Made by a program: the position numbers and the translations under genes. Shown one piece after another: positions 7,287 to 16,400 of a DNA stretch of 64,000 nt. Origin of the DNA: Chryseotalea sp. WA131a. Its GTDB lineage: Bacteria; Bacteroidota; Bacteroidia; Cytophagales; Cyclobacteriaceae. Each line of letters opens with the position of its first letter. Positions within the stretch are counted from its first letter, which is position 1. Below the pieces are notes generated by a model. The model saw nothing but the letters and a program-made list of their open reading frames with translations, ran no database searches and was not told the DNA's origin. The DNA lies in NCBI GenBank assembly GCA_025370075.1, contig CP073016.1, positions 4,656,361 through 4,720,360 on the forward strand, in the 5' to 3' direction.

Positions 7287-9605
7287 TTACAAATGGAATA
7301 AACTTTTCAAACGTGATTTTTCTGGAGTCTCTTCGTAATAGCCATATCCGTATGTTTTGCCAGAGGACGGTTGGGCATTTAATACTACTGCCAAACCTTT
7401 CAGGCGATGCAGATTTTTAATACGGGTGATGTTCGCTAAAAATTCTCTCTTAGAATAATTGGCACGCACCACGTAAATGGAAAGATCTGACTGTTTCATC
7501 GCCATGATCCCATCGGTTACGAGTCCAACAGGAGGTGTATCGATTACTACAAAATCGTATTTGCTTTTAAGCTCTTCCAACATATCGGTAAATTCACCAT
7601 TGAGCAATAACTCAGATGGATTGGGCGGATGAGGGCCTGCCGCTATAAAATCCAAGTTCTCAATTTCGGTCGGTTGAATACACTCTTGAAGTGTATTTTT
7701 TTTGATTAGTATAGTACTCACGCCCTTGGAGGTATCACGCGAGAGAAAATGACTTTCGTTTTTTTGCTTCCGCATATCCAAATCAACGAGGACTACTTTC
7801 TTTTTTGACATTGCCAGCACTGCACCTAAGTTAGCCGCTAAAAATGACTTTCCTTCACCTGAAATGGTAGAAGAAATAGTAATCACTCTTTTGTTGCCAA
7901 TGGCAGTAAAGAAATCCAGATTGGTGCGCAACGTTCGGATTGATTCACTCACCACCGATTTTGGATTTTCATTGACATGAAAAGGTACGGCAGCCAATCG
8001 TTTGGATACGGGGATAACGCCAAGTATAGGGACAGTAATATTTTTTTCAACTTCGTGTAAGCTGGTAATCTTATTGGTGAGTAGATAAGCGATACCAATG
8101 AAAAAGAAATTAAGTACCAAGCTGGCTACCAATCCCACCCCTCGAATCAAATATTTTTCTGGTGAAATTGGTTTGGCTGGTAAAGTAGCACTTGAAAGTA
8201 TTTTAAAATCAGGTGTGTTACCTGCTTGCGCTATTTCGAATTGTGCTTTACTCTGCATCATCGATAAGTAAAATTCTTCATACAGTTTATAGAATCGCTG
8301 GTTTTTCGAAAATTCGGTATTCTTGTCGGGCATCGATGCAAATTCCTTTTCCAACCGTTGCTGTTGAGAACCAATTTCCGCCAGGGTTTTTAACCATTCT
8401 TTTTTTAATTGTGTCAACTGACTAAACACCTGTTCTTTTAGATTAGTGGCTTCTTTTTGTTTTTGTTTGAAGGCAAAGGTGTTTTCGTTGTAGGCAAGCC
8501 CTAACTTTTCGCGCTCGTGAAACATTCGGTTCAAGTCATTCAATTGTTTGTTGAGATAGTCAGGCAAAAACAAACGCGATTGAAATTGGTGATTCACGTT
8601 TTCGTTGTTGATTAGGTCGATTACTTCATTTAGTTGCGTAACCCGTTTGGTTAGTTGATATTTTTGCGAATCTAACCGGTTGATTAAAACGATGGTTCTC
8701 TTCAAATCTTGTCCCAAGTCGCTGCTTCTATTTTTTAGAGTGAAATTTTCAAAATAGGTTTCGAAATTTTGCATTCGCTTCTCAACTTGACTTAACTCAT
8801 TGTTTAGCCAGTTGATTTTTTGTTTGTTGGCAAGGTTTTTTTGTTCGTTGCTGTATTGGATATAAAGCGTATCCGTTTTATTAACAATGTCGTAGGCTTT
8901 CAGTGCATTGTTATCCTTAAAAGAAACACTGATGGTATTTGCGCTGAAATTGAGAGGAGTCACATCAATATTGGACGATAAGTAATTGATAAGGTTACTA
9001 CGGCTGTTGATGACAAAGTAATAATCATTACTATCGTCTTCTTCAAAATCTCCATTCAATTGGATGAGCAATTCATTACCATCCATCATAATGGGTTTTC
9101 GAAAAGTGCCAGAAACAAAATTTCCGTTTTCATTGAGTTTAATTTTAAAAGACTGTTTGTCGATAAACTCAAAAAAGATCGGTTGATCTAAGATGCTCTT
9201 TGGAATTTTTTTATAGCGGACTTGAATGGGTGATTGTTTGTATAGTTCATTTCTTAGCACATTACCCAAACTGTAGTAGCTTACCCAAATGTCAAGCGAG
9301 TCAACCAAGCGATTGAAGAAAACCTTGGATTTTATCTGCTCAATTTCCCCAGAGACGATATTTATATTCTGATCTTCCACCATTGTTTTGATTCCTAGCT
9401 CAGTGGCATCACGTTTAATGTCCAACTTCATTTCAGAGTCGGATTGATAAACATCCTTTGTGTAACGAATGGTGAGGTAGGCAATCAGATTACAAGCAAT
9501 AAAAATCGACAAGATCCACCATTTATTTTTATTGACAACAGACCACAGTTTCGTTTTGTCGATTGATTCAAACGAGTCAATATTTTGAGATGTGTTCTCC
9601 ACCAT
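7287..9605 (-). CDS. Wzc-like polysaccharide co-polymerase with BY-kinase domain
   Basis: 772 residues. A transmembrane helix lies at about residues 30-50, then a Wzz-like periplasmic region with long coiled coils (about 250-440), a second transmembrane helix near 495-515, and a C-terminal tyrosine kinase domain. The kinase has a Walker A loop SGEGKS (about residue 582), Walker A' VLVDLDMRK and Walker B FVVIDTPP. It ends in a tyrosine-rich tail (YGYGYYEE), the expected autophosphorylation cluster. It overlaps the upstream Wza-like gene by one base and precedes the cognate phosphatase. It is an inner-membrane component of a Wza-Wzc export complex. Confidence 0.93.
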   Translation of the reverse strand: MVENTSQNIDSFESIDKTKLWSVVNKNKWWILSIFIACNLIAYLTIRYTKDVYQSDSEMKLDIKRDATELGIKTMVEDQNINIVSGEIEQIKSKVFFNRLVDSLDIWVSYYSLGNVLRNELYKQSPIQVRYKKIPKSILDQPIFFEFIDKQSFKIKLNENGNFVSGTFRKPIMMDGNELLIQLNGDFEEDDSNDYYFVINSRSNLINYLSSNIDVTPLNFSANTISVSFKDNNALKAYDIVNKTDTLYIQYSNEQKNLANKQKINWLNNELSQVEKRMQNFETYFENFTLKNRSSDLGQDLKRTIVLINRLDSQKYQLTKRVTQLNEVIDLINNENVNHQFQSRLFLPDYLNKQLNDLNRMFHEREKLGLAYNENTFAFKQKQKEATNLKEQVFSQLTQLKKEWLKTLAEIGSQQQRLEKEFASMPDKNTEFSKNQRFYKLYEEFYLSMMQSKAQFEIAQAGNTPDFKILSSATLPAKPISPEKYLIRGVGLVASLVLNFFFIGIAYLLTNKITSLHEVEKNITVPILGVIPVSKRLAAVPFHVNENPKSVVSESIRTLRTNLDFFTAIGNKRVITISSTISGEGKSFLAANLGAVLAMSKKKVVLVDLDMRKQKNESHFLSRDTSKGVSTILIKKNTLQECIQPTEIENLDFIAAGPHPPNPSELLLNGEFTDMLEELKSKYDFVVIDTPPVGLVTDGIMAMKQSDLSIYVVRANYSKREFLANITRIKNLHRLKGLAVVLNAQPSSGKTYGYGYYEETPEKSRLKSLFHL

Positions 9606-10357
9606 TATTTGAGGCTTCGGATAAGTACCAATAAGGTAGTTAAGCTGACCACCAAGCTTACTACAATAAAATTGTCTTGTAGCCCCTCTGCAAATGGTCT
9701 GCGAATGGGTTCTACATAAATAATGTCTCCGGGTTCAACTAACAAGTTGCTTTGTCGATAACCTTCAATGGTGCTAAAGTCCAATTGGTAGACATGTTCG
9801 CCACGGATTAGCTTTATTTGATCGGCCTTGGCATCTTTCGAAAGTCCTCTGGCCATGGCCAAAACTTCAATCACGGTTATGTTTTGATTGGTTAGTGGCA
9901 GCACCAATCCTCCAGGCGCGCCCAAAACCGTTACGCGTTTGTTCACAAAATTGATTAACGTAAAAGACTCTTTAAAGTATTTTGAATATTCTTTTTGCGT
10001 TACTTCTTCTGCTTGTCGAAGCGTAAGTCCTTCCACCTTTATTTCCCCGATTACGGGAAACTTAACGATGCCATTCAATTCAACTAAGTAGTTGAACTGT
10101 GGTGCCTGAACGTTGTTAGCGGCTAGGTTTGGATTCGAAAGTTCTGGATTGGGGTCAATGATTCTTTCGCCTTTGTTGGTGAATACGTTGATGGTGAGTA
10201 AGTCATTTTTTTGAATCACATAATTTTTTTCAGCCAACGAAGCTTCACGCTTAAACACTTCAGGCTTAGCTGTATCGGTAGCCTTGAACATGATGTTTTG
10301 CTTATACGAAGCGCAGGACGCAACAACGATGAAAAGAAGAAAATATAACTGCCGCAC
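9605..10357 (-). CDS. Wza-like polysaccharide export lipoprotein (SLBB)
   Basis: 250 residues. A lipoprotein signal ends VASC at residues 12-15. A Poly_export domain follows (YVIQKNDLLTINVFTN), then the FNYLVELNGIVKFPVIGEIKVEGLTLRQAEE segment and a SLBB-type beta-grasp (KRVTVLGAPGGLVLP). It ends with a hydrophobic helix near the C-terminus (about residues 228-246). The family forms the outer-membrane exit channel for exopolysaccharide or capsule. It lies 64 bp after the glycosyltransferase and overlaps the Wzc-like gene by one base. Confidence 0.92.
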   Translation of the reverse strand: MRQLYFLLFIVVASCASYKQNIMFKATDTAKPEVFKREASLAEKNYVIQKNDLLTINVFTNKGERIIDPNPELSNPNLAANNVQAPQFNYLVELNGIVKFPVIGEIKVEGLTLRQAEEVTQKEYSKYFKESFTLINFVNKRVTVLGAPGGLVLPLTNQNITVIEVLAMARGLSKDAKADQIKLIRGEHVYQLDFSTIEGYRQSNLLVEPGDIIYVEPIRRPFAEGLQDNFIVVSLVVSLTTLLVLIRSLK

Positions 10358-10421
10358 GGTCGGTATTTTTTATAAAATAAGGCCTAAAATACTGACTTTT
10401 TGGAAATGTTGAGTTTTATAG

Positions 10422-11522
10422 TTACAAAGAGTGAAGGGTAGTCAAATATTTTTCTGCCACAATCTTTTCATCATACTCGGTTTCCATTTTTGCTCGGCCA
10501 TTCTGGCCCATTTTACGAAGCGTTTCGTCATCGTAATTGGCCATTTCAAGCATTTTAGAGGCTAGGTCATCGGCATCTTTTAGTTTGCACAGCAGCCCAT
10601 TGTATTGATGCTTAACTACATGATGGCAACCGGGCACATCCGTGGTTACAATTGGTTTGGCGGAGCTAGAAGCCTCTAATAAAGTCCGCGGGGTTCCTTC
10701 ACGATAGGAGGGAAGTACAATGCAATCGGCTTGTTGAATGAAATGCCGAACGTCTTTGGTTGTGCCTAAATATTCTACTGTTCCGGCTTTCACCCACTCA
10801 TCGATTACGCTTACTTCTATCCCCCGCTTGTGCTTTGGGTCCTTCGCGCCAAGCAATTGAAACTTGGCTTGCATGCCGGATGATTTTAGTTTTTTCGCGG
10901 CCTCTACAAATTCTAAAATTCCCTTGTCGGTAATCAAGCGAGAAATTAATAGAAAAGTAAAAGGTTGGTTTCTTTTAAAATCAACAGGTTGAAACCTCGA
11001 TAGGTCGATGCCAGATCCTGGTAACAAATCGCAAATTTTTTGGTCAATCAATTTACGCTCGACAAACAGATTTAAATCATCCGGGTTTTGAAAGAAAACC
11101 TTTTTAGGAAAACGAAAAGCAATTTTGTAAAGCCAAAGGGCAAACTTGGCTACCACGGTATCTTTCAAAAAGATAGTCCCTAAACCGCAAATATTGTTCA
11201 CCACAGGTATCTTCAGCATGGCGGCTGCCAGTGTGCCATACACATTTGGTTTGATGGTGTAGTGAAGAATAACATCTGGCCTTAGTCTTCTATAAATAGA
11301 AAACAATTCAAAAATCAGTGCGGTATCTTTTATAGGATTGGCTCCGCGGCTGTCCATGATTACATCGTGGTGAGTGCATCCTGCCTCTTCCAGAAATTTT
11401 GTGTATTCATCGCGCGGGGCGATGGTGTGAACTTCATGGCCTTGTGCCATCAGTTCTTTCACAAAGTTCATCCGGAAGTTGTATATGTTCCAAGATGTGT
11501 TCAATACTACGGCTACTTTCAT
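10422..11522 (-). CDS. GT4-family glycosyltransferase
   Basis: 366 residues with two Rossmann halves of GT-B fold. The N-terminus VAVVLNTSWNIYNFRMNFVKEL is typical of nucleotide-sugar:undecaprenyl-linked glycan transferases. The C-terminal half has FLLISRLITDKGI and the donor-binding PSYREGTPRTLLEASSS with the conserved EX7E acidic pair. It resembles enzymes that add the second sugar in surface-glycan or N-glycan lipid-linked precursors (PglA-like); the precise donor is unknown. It is the first gene of the export operon and is divergent from hflX. Confidence 0.87.
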   Translation of the reverse strand: MKVAVVLNTSWNIYNFRMNFVKELMAQGHEVHTIAPRDEYTKFLEEAGCTHHDVIMDSRGANPIKDTALIFELFSIYRRLRPDVILHYTIKPNVYGTLAAAMLKIPVVNNICGLGTIFLKDTVVAKFALWLYKIAFRFPKKVFFQNPDDLNLFVERKLIDQKICDLLPGSGIDLSRFQPVDFKRNQPFTFLLISRLITDKGILEFVEAAKKLKSSGMQAKFQLLGAKDPKHKRGIEVSVIDEWVKAGTVEYLGTTKDVRHFIQQADCIVLPSYREGTPRTLLEASSSAKPIVTTDVPGCHHVVKHQYNGLLCKLKDADDLASKMLEMANYDDETLRKMGQNGRAKMETEYDEKIVAEKYLTTLHSL

Positions 11523-11626
11523 TCGGCCAACGGGTGCCCCAAATTGACGGTTTGGGAAGGTTTAGGTTTACGATTTAGCACTCAATAACTCCTGATTATC
11601 AGTACTTTTTTAAGTAGTAAATTTCA

Positions 11627-11658
11627 CAAAAGTAGCAAAAAGTAACCCGCCTAAGCAA
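11627..11658 (-). promoter_or_regulatory. Probable promoter of the exopolysaccharide operon
   Basis: On the minus strand a perfect Bacteroidota -7 element TACTTTTG (11634-11627) is preceded, 21 bp upstream, by a TTG (11658-11656) that fits the -33 element. The transcript would have about a 100-base leader before the glycosyltransferase ATG at 11522. Confidence 0.5.
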
Positions 11659-11686
11659 CTAACTTATCAATAAGCAATCAATAAGC

Positions 11687-11694
11687 TACTTTTG
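11687..11694 (+). promoter_or_regulatory. -7 promoter element of hflX
   Basis: TACTTTTG matches the TAnnTTTG consensus exactly. It ends only 7 bp before the hflX ATG at 11702, so the message would be nearly leaderless. No clear -33 TTTG is seen at the usual 19-21 bp distance. Confidence 0.45.
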
Positions 11695-11701
11695 TAGGTA
11701 C

Positions 11702-12889
11702 ATGACGAATAAGAAAGCAATATTAGTAGCCTTGGCGGAACCCAAAACGCTGCCCGAGCAAACCACCGAACACTTGGATGAGCTGGCCTTTTTGGCGGAA
11801 ACGGCCAAGATTAGCACCATTGGCAAGTTTGTGCAAAAACTGCCCCATCCCGATGTGCGCACCTTTGTGGGAAAGGGCAAGCTGGAAGAGATAAAAGAAT
11901 TGGCTTTTCGAGAAAATGTGGACCACCTCATTTTTGATGATGACCTTAGCCCCTCGCAGTTGCGAAACCTTGAAAAGGAGATGAATCCTGCCGACCGTGA
12001 GGAAAACAAGATACGCGTATACGATCGAAGCTTGTTGATTTTAGACATTTTTTTGATGCGAGCACAAACGGCCCAAGCCAAAACACAGGTCGAATTGGCG
12101 ATGAACCAGTACTTGTTGCCTAGGCTTACGCGGATGTGGACGCACTTGGAGCGGCAGCGCGGTGGCACAGGCTCGCGCGGTGGCGCGGGCGAGAAAGAGA
12201 TTGAAACCGACAGGAGGATGATCAAAAATCAGATTTCGGTTTTGAAGGAAGATTTGAAAAAGATTGACAAGCAACGGATCACCCAACGCAAATCGCGGCA
12301 GAGTTCGGTACGTGTGTCGCTGGTCGGTTACACCAACGTGGGTAAGTCTACGTTGATGAATGTGCTTTCCAAAGCCGATGTAAAGGCAGAGAACAAACTC
12401 TTTGCCACCGTAGATGCCACCGTGCGCAAAGTGGTGATTGGTGATATTCCTTTTTTGTTATCGGATACGGTGGGGTTCATCCGAAAGCTGCCGCACCATT
12501 TGATTGAGTCATTCAAATCTACTTTGGATGAAGTGCGCGAGGCAGATATTTTATTGCATGTGGTAGATGTAGCACATCCGTTTCACGACAATCACATTGA
12601 AGTAGTAAAGCAAACGTTGGCCGAGATTGGGGCGGGCAATATCCCCACGGTGTTGGTATTGAATAAAATCGATTTGTTGAAAGATAAAGAAATCAACTTA
12701 GAGGAACTGAAAGGCTACTACCGCGAAAAAGGTTTTGGGCACGTGGTGTTTGTTTCGGCATTATCGAGAGAGAACCTGCAACAGTTTAGGCAACTGATTT
12801 TTGATATGGTAAGGAACAAGCATATTCAGATTTACCCGAATTATGTTTTGTCTGATCAGGTTCAATATTTTGGGGAGAAATTAGAATAG
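11702..12889 (+). CDS. hflX: GTPase HflX
   Basis: 395 residues. The N-terminal HflX domain (KISTIGKFVQKLPHPDVRTFVGKGKLEEI) is followed by the glycine-rich linker RQRGGTGSRGGAGEKEIE, a coiled-coil, and a G domain. The G domain shows G1 GYTNVGKST (about residue 210), G3 DTVGFI and G4 NKID. HflX is a ribosome-associated GTPase that splits stalled or stressed ribosomes. It stands alone on the plus strand between two minus-strand operons. Its start codon lies immediately after a -7 element. Confidence 0.95.
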   Translation: MTNKKAILVALAEPKTLPEQTTEHLDELAFLAETAKISTIGKFVQKLPHPDVRTFVGKGKLEEIKELAFRENVDHLIFDDDLSPSQLRNLEKEMNPADREENKIRVYDRSLLILDIFLMRAQTAQAKTQVELAMNQYLLPRLTRMWTHLERQRGGTGSRGGAGEKEIETDRRMIKNQISVLKEDLKKIDKQRITQRKSRQSSVRVSLVGYTNVGKSTLMNVLSKADVKAENKLFATVDATVRKVVIGDIPFLLSDTVGFIRKLPHHLIESFKSTLDEVREADILLHVVDVAHPFHDNHIEVVKQTLAEIGAGNIPTVLVLNKIDLLKDKEINLEELKGYYREKGFGHVVFVSALSRENLQQFRQLIFDMVRNKHIQIYPNYVLSDQVQYFGEKLE

Positions 12890-12983
12890 GGTCAAAATGA
12901 ATTGGTGAGTGCTTCTTTAATCGAATTCAAGATTGATTTAATTTAATGAAGTTTCAATCTGGTCACCAAAAATCTCCCCTATC

Positions 12984-14156
12984 CTAGTTAGCCTTTGAAA
13001 CAAAAACAAAATCGCTCGCTACATTATCTTCGCCAAAACCACCAAAGCGTGGCTCTGGTGTCAGCTTTTCAACATACGATTTCAACTCAGACAGCGTCAA
13101 TATTCGGTCAGAGCCTCCACCTTCTTTTAACGCTTGCAAAAACTTCAACGCAAAAGGTGAATGTTTGCCAGCAATTCCATCTGAAACATATGTCTTTCCG
13201 CCAGAGGTTATGTACTTTCTAGTTCTGTGTGAAAGCTTGCGAACTAGGTATTCGTTGATGTTGGTTTCTGAATACGTGTCATTGCCACGCTCCTTAGCTA
13301 CCAAAGGGTCGAACGTGCCACCAAAGCACACATCCATTGCTAAGAATACATGCTCGCTTGGAATGTTATTGATAACCGTGCGAAGTCGACTGTGCGAAAT
13401 ATAGGACGTTTTGCTTCGGTCATTTTCAAGTGAGTTCTTGGCTACGACAAAGCCCTCGCCAAAAGTATCATCAAAATAACCATGGCCTGCAAAAAATACC
13501 ATGAGTTGATCTTGCGGCTTATATTTTTTTACTGAATAATCGGCCAGCTTGTTGAATACCTCTTCTTGACTCGCGTTTTCGATTATCTCCACTTCGAAAC
13601 CATATTTTTCTTTCAGCTCGTTGGCAATCGTATTGGCATCATAAACGGGGTTAACAAGATCGCTCCAATTGTCATACTTATCGGTGGCAAACAAAATAGC
13701 ATAGTCTTTTCTGTCAATGGAAATGGCATCTGCAATGGCATCTTTGCCCACTACTATTGTTCGCGCGCTGCTTACCTTACCCCCTTGTATGTTCGTGGCT
13801 GTCAATTTTACTGTATACGGCCCGTCTTGCAAATGCAACTCTTGTTTGTAGTTTTTAGAAAATGTGTTTTTCTCAACCGCCACACTCTTTTCATGTGTGT
13901 TTTTTTCTGGATCAGTAATCTGTAAGACAATTTCCTTCAAGGCAGTTTCGCTCTTAATGGAAACTTCAATAGCAAAGTCACCTTTTTGACTATTGGTAAA
14001 TTCAAGCGATGGCGTTTGCCAACGGATAACTGGAAGCACCGCGTTTATTGATGATCCTTTGAAATCAAAGTTTATTTCATTCGTTTTTCCTGTGAAGGAT
14101 TGCGACTGGCCACCTAATGCAATTGCAACAAAGCTGAAAATGATTAATACTCTCAT
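12984..14156 (-). CDS. Exported C14-family caspase (metacaspase-like) peptidase
   Basis: 390 residues. It has a signal peptide (first 18 residues), then an Ig-like region (about 30-130), then a caspase p20 fold beginning DYAILFATDKYDNW. The catalytic pair is visible: His225 in FFAGHGYFDD and Cys277 in MDVCFGGTFD. The C-terminal part includes the HSPFALKFLQAL helix. It starts 5 bp after the stop of the large FN3 gene and lies in the same direction, so the two are probably one operon. Family members cleave after basic or acidic residues; the target is unknown. The signal peptide places it outside the cytoplasm. Confidence 0.88.
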   Translation of the reverse strand: MRVLIIFSFVAIALGGQSQSFTGKTNEINFDFKGSSINAVLPVIRWQTPSLEFTNSQKGDFAIEVSIKSETALKEIVLQITDPEKNTHEKSVAVEKNTFSKNYKQELHLQDGPYTVKLTATNIQGGKVSSARTIVVGKDAIADAISIDRKDYAILFATDKYDNWSDLVNPVYDANTIANELKEKYGFEVEIIENASQEEVFNKLADYSVKKYKPQDQLMVFFAGHGYFDDTFGEGFVVAKNSLENDRSKTSYISHSRLRTVINNIPSEHVFLAMDVCFGGTFDPLVAKERGNDTYSETNINEYLVRKLSHRTRKYITSGGKTYVSDGIAGKHSPFALKFLQALKEGGGSDRILTLSELKSYVEKLTPEPRFGGFGEDNVASDFVFVSKAN

Positions 14157-14161
14157 AAGCT

Positions 14162-16348
14162 CTATTTTTTTATAACTCTTGAAACCATAGAAAACCCATT
14201 GACTTGAAAACGCAACAAATAAACACCATTGGAAACGGGTTGATCGGAGGCATCATCTCCTTTCCAGTTTGTGGAATAAACACCAGACGCATAGTTTCCA
14301 TTAACAATCGTCTTTATCACCCTCCCAGTTAAATCGAGTACCGAAATTAAGACCGCGCTCTCAGCATCTTTCACTACAAACGAGACGTTGGTTTCTTCAA
14401 CAAACGGGTTGGGCCATGCTGAGGTGCCCGCAATTATATCGGGAGAAATGCTTCTTTCATCTTTTCCAAAAAATACTTTGAAAGATTGATTGGTAGTAGG
14501 TATAAACGAATATTGATCTACCGTCTTCATATCTACTAACACGCGGTTACTTTGGTCGAAAAGAAGAAGTTGCGCATCACTGTCTCCCCAATTTTTGTTG
14601 CCCCAACTCAGCTTGGTAGCACCCTGTAGGTTTGATTCAAACTTAAAATCCCAATTGTAAGCAGCGGCCGCTGGCACTACATCCTTTGAAAACCATGGCG
14701 CAAAGTAGTCGGTATGGGTGGTATAAAATTCCAGATAGTTTATAAACCGTGGCTCAATTACTTCATCGTATTTATCCTTAGAAAGCGAAGCCTCGCTGTG
14801 CATGCCCACACCTGTTGAATAGTTTGTAATTCCTTCTTGCGAAACAGCGATGGGAACAAACCAATTCTGTGAATCCAAACTAGAGGTGAGTATTTCATCT
14901 CTCCCTTTTCTACCACCTGCACTATTTTTCAACGTAACCGGAATCTTCAATTCAATTGCTTGGGTGCTTGAATTGAACACAAAGCCCCCCGACCAGCTTT
15001 TTAAACTATTCGATTCATCCGTTAAGGTGAATTGGGTGGGATTGAAAACTTTTAGCTTGCCAATCTGATCTTTACTGGCAGACAGATTCACTATATCGTC
15101 CCAATCTACATTGAAAGTAAAAGGGTTCCCGATTTGGTTCCAGCCGCTCTCCAACCGTAAAATAAAATCTGTGGACTGGTTATTTTGTGACACCGTGCCG
15201 CCAGAGAAATTAATGGAAACATTTTCTTTGCTATTAAACCAATAGCCTTTGCCCAGTTCTATTTTGGTGAGCCCATCGCCATAATCTACATTCTTTCCTC
15301 CTTGATAGCGCAGCAACCTATACTTGGCTTTATTGGGCGCACCAAGTTCTTCAAAAATATTGGCGATTGAATTATCGGCTAATTGATAGGGTATTGAAAA
15401 AAGTTCATACGATTCCTTTGTGCCGCCTGATTTGGTAAAAGGTATATTTTGGCCTGCTGTTGGTAACGCCAGGTACACAAAATTCTTCGTTGTTTCCCGG
15501 GTATCTCCAATCGCATCTGTAATTTTAAAATAGAACTCCAATCCTATCTCATCGAACATTGCAGCCTCTATAGTTGCTTTGTAATTTGTTCCAACAGACG
15601 TGATTGTTGTGGGGGTATAACTACTACTGGTTATTTTTCGGAAATAAAAGACCACTGTATATCCGGGGGTACCACCTGATGCATCAACGCTAATGTTCGC
15701 TGATGAGCTTGTGAATGTGTTCGGATACGTCACGTTAGAAAGTTGCAGTGGAATGCCAGAAGGTGGGGCAATTGTGGACACGGGAATAGGCACTGAGCTT
15801 GGTGAAGCACCAGAGGCATTTACAGCCCTTACTCTATATCGATATTCCGTGCTGGGTGAAAGGTTGCTAACAATGTCTGATGTGCCTAACGGGATAGGCT
15901 TATTCGTGTAGTTTGGTAATGAGGGAGAAAAATTTGTAGATGCCAACGAAACATCCAGCAGATAACTGGTGGCGCCTTGCGCTGCTTGCCAGTTTGCTTT
16001 GAATGAATTGGATTGTTGATTGGTTGCATCACTGCCAACGGGTGTTGCGGGGAGCAACAGTTGGTTTTGGCTAGTTGAATTGGGTGATGTGCCTCCATCA
16101 TTTTTTGAGCGTAGTCGATAGAAATAAGTTTTGCCTGCATCCAACCCGGTGATCACTTCTGAACTTACATTAGTCATCTGCTTATTTTGATAGCCTGTTA
16201 GAAAAGTGGAGAAATCGTTCACTAGCGAAACGTCAATAAAGTAGTTGGTGGCACCTGTTACCAAGTTCCAATTGGCGGTAAAAGCAAACTGTTCAACGCT
16301 TGTTGCCGCGGTCAGCACAGGAGTGGCAGGGATAGTAAACTGTTGCAC
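14162..16348 (-). CDS. FN3/T9SS protein, 3' part (C-terminal sorting domain) after a frameshift
   Basis: 728 codons counted from a GTG at 16348, but the frame continues upstream to the frameshift at about 16420. It holds the last FN3 domains (for example WNLVTGATNYFIDVSL and WQAAQGATSYLLDVSL), a long beta-rich region and a C-terminal type A T9SS sorting domain (AWPNPFVEETNVSF, VLDLTGRVIKTI, SNGVYLLRF). Such domains direct export through the type IX system and surface attachment or release. It has no signal peptide of its own, which supports reading it as the 3' half of the gene starting at 20189. Confidence 0.75.
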   Translation of the reverse strand: MQQFTIPATPVLTAATSVEQFAFTANWNLVTGATNYFIDVSLVNDFSTFLTGYQNKQMTNVSSEVITGLDAGKTYFYRLRSKNDGGTSPNSTSQNQLLLPATPVGSDATNQQSNSFKANWQAAQGATSYLLDVSLASTNFSPSLPNYTNKPIPLGTSDIVSNLSPSTEYRYRVRAVNASGASPSSVPIPVSTIAPPSGIPLQLSNVTYPNTFTSSSANISVDASGGTPGYTVVFYFRKITSSSYTPTTITSVGTNYKATIEAAMFDEIGLEFYFKITDAIGDTRETTKNFVYLALPTAGQNIPFTKSGGTKESYELFSIPYQLADNSIANIFEELGAPNKAKYRLLRYQGGKNVDYGDGLTKIELGKGYWFNSKENVSINFSGGTVSQNNQSTDFILRLESGWNQIGNPFTFNVDWDDIVNLSASKDQIGKLKVFNPTQFTLTDESNSLKSWSGGFVFNSSTQAIELKIPVTLKNSAGGRKGRDEILTSSLDSQNWFVPIAVSQEGITNYSTGVGMHSEASLSKDKYDEVIEPRFINYLEFYTTHTDYFAPWFSKDVVPAAAAYNWDFKFESNLQGATKLSWGNKNWGDSDAQLLLFDQSNRVLVDMKTVDQYSFIPTTNQSFKVFFGKDERSISPDIIAGTSAWPNPFVEETNVSFVVKDAESAVLISVLDLTGRVIKTIVNGNYASGVYSTNWKGDDASDQPVSNGVYLLRFQVNGFSMVSRVIKK

Positions 16349-16400
16349 CTCATCCGAGTTTACTGAAGTGCCAGAGGTATTTACCGCACGTACCTTAAAC

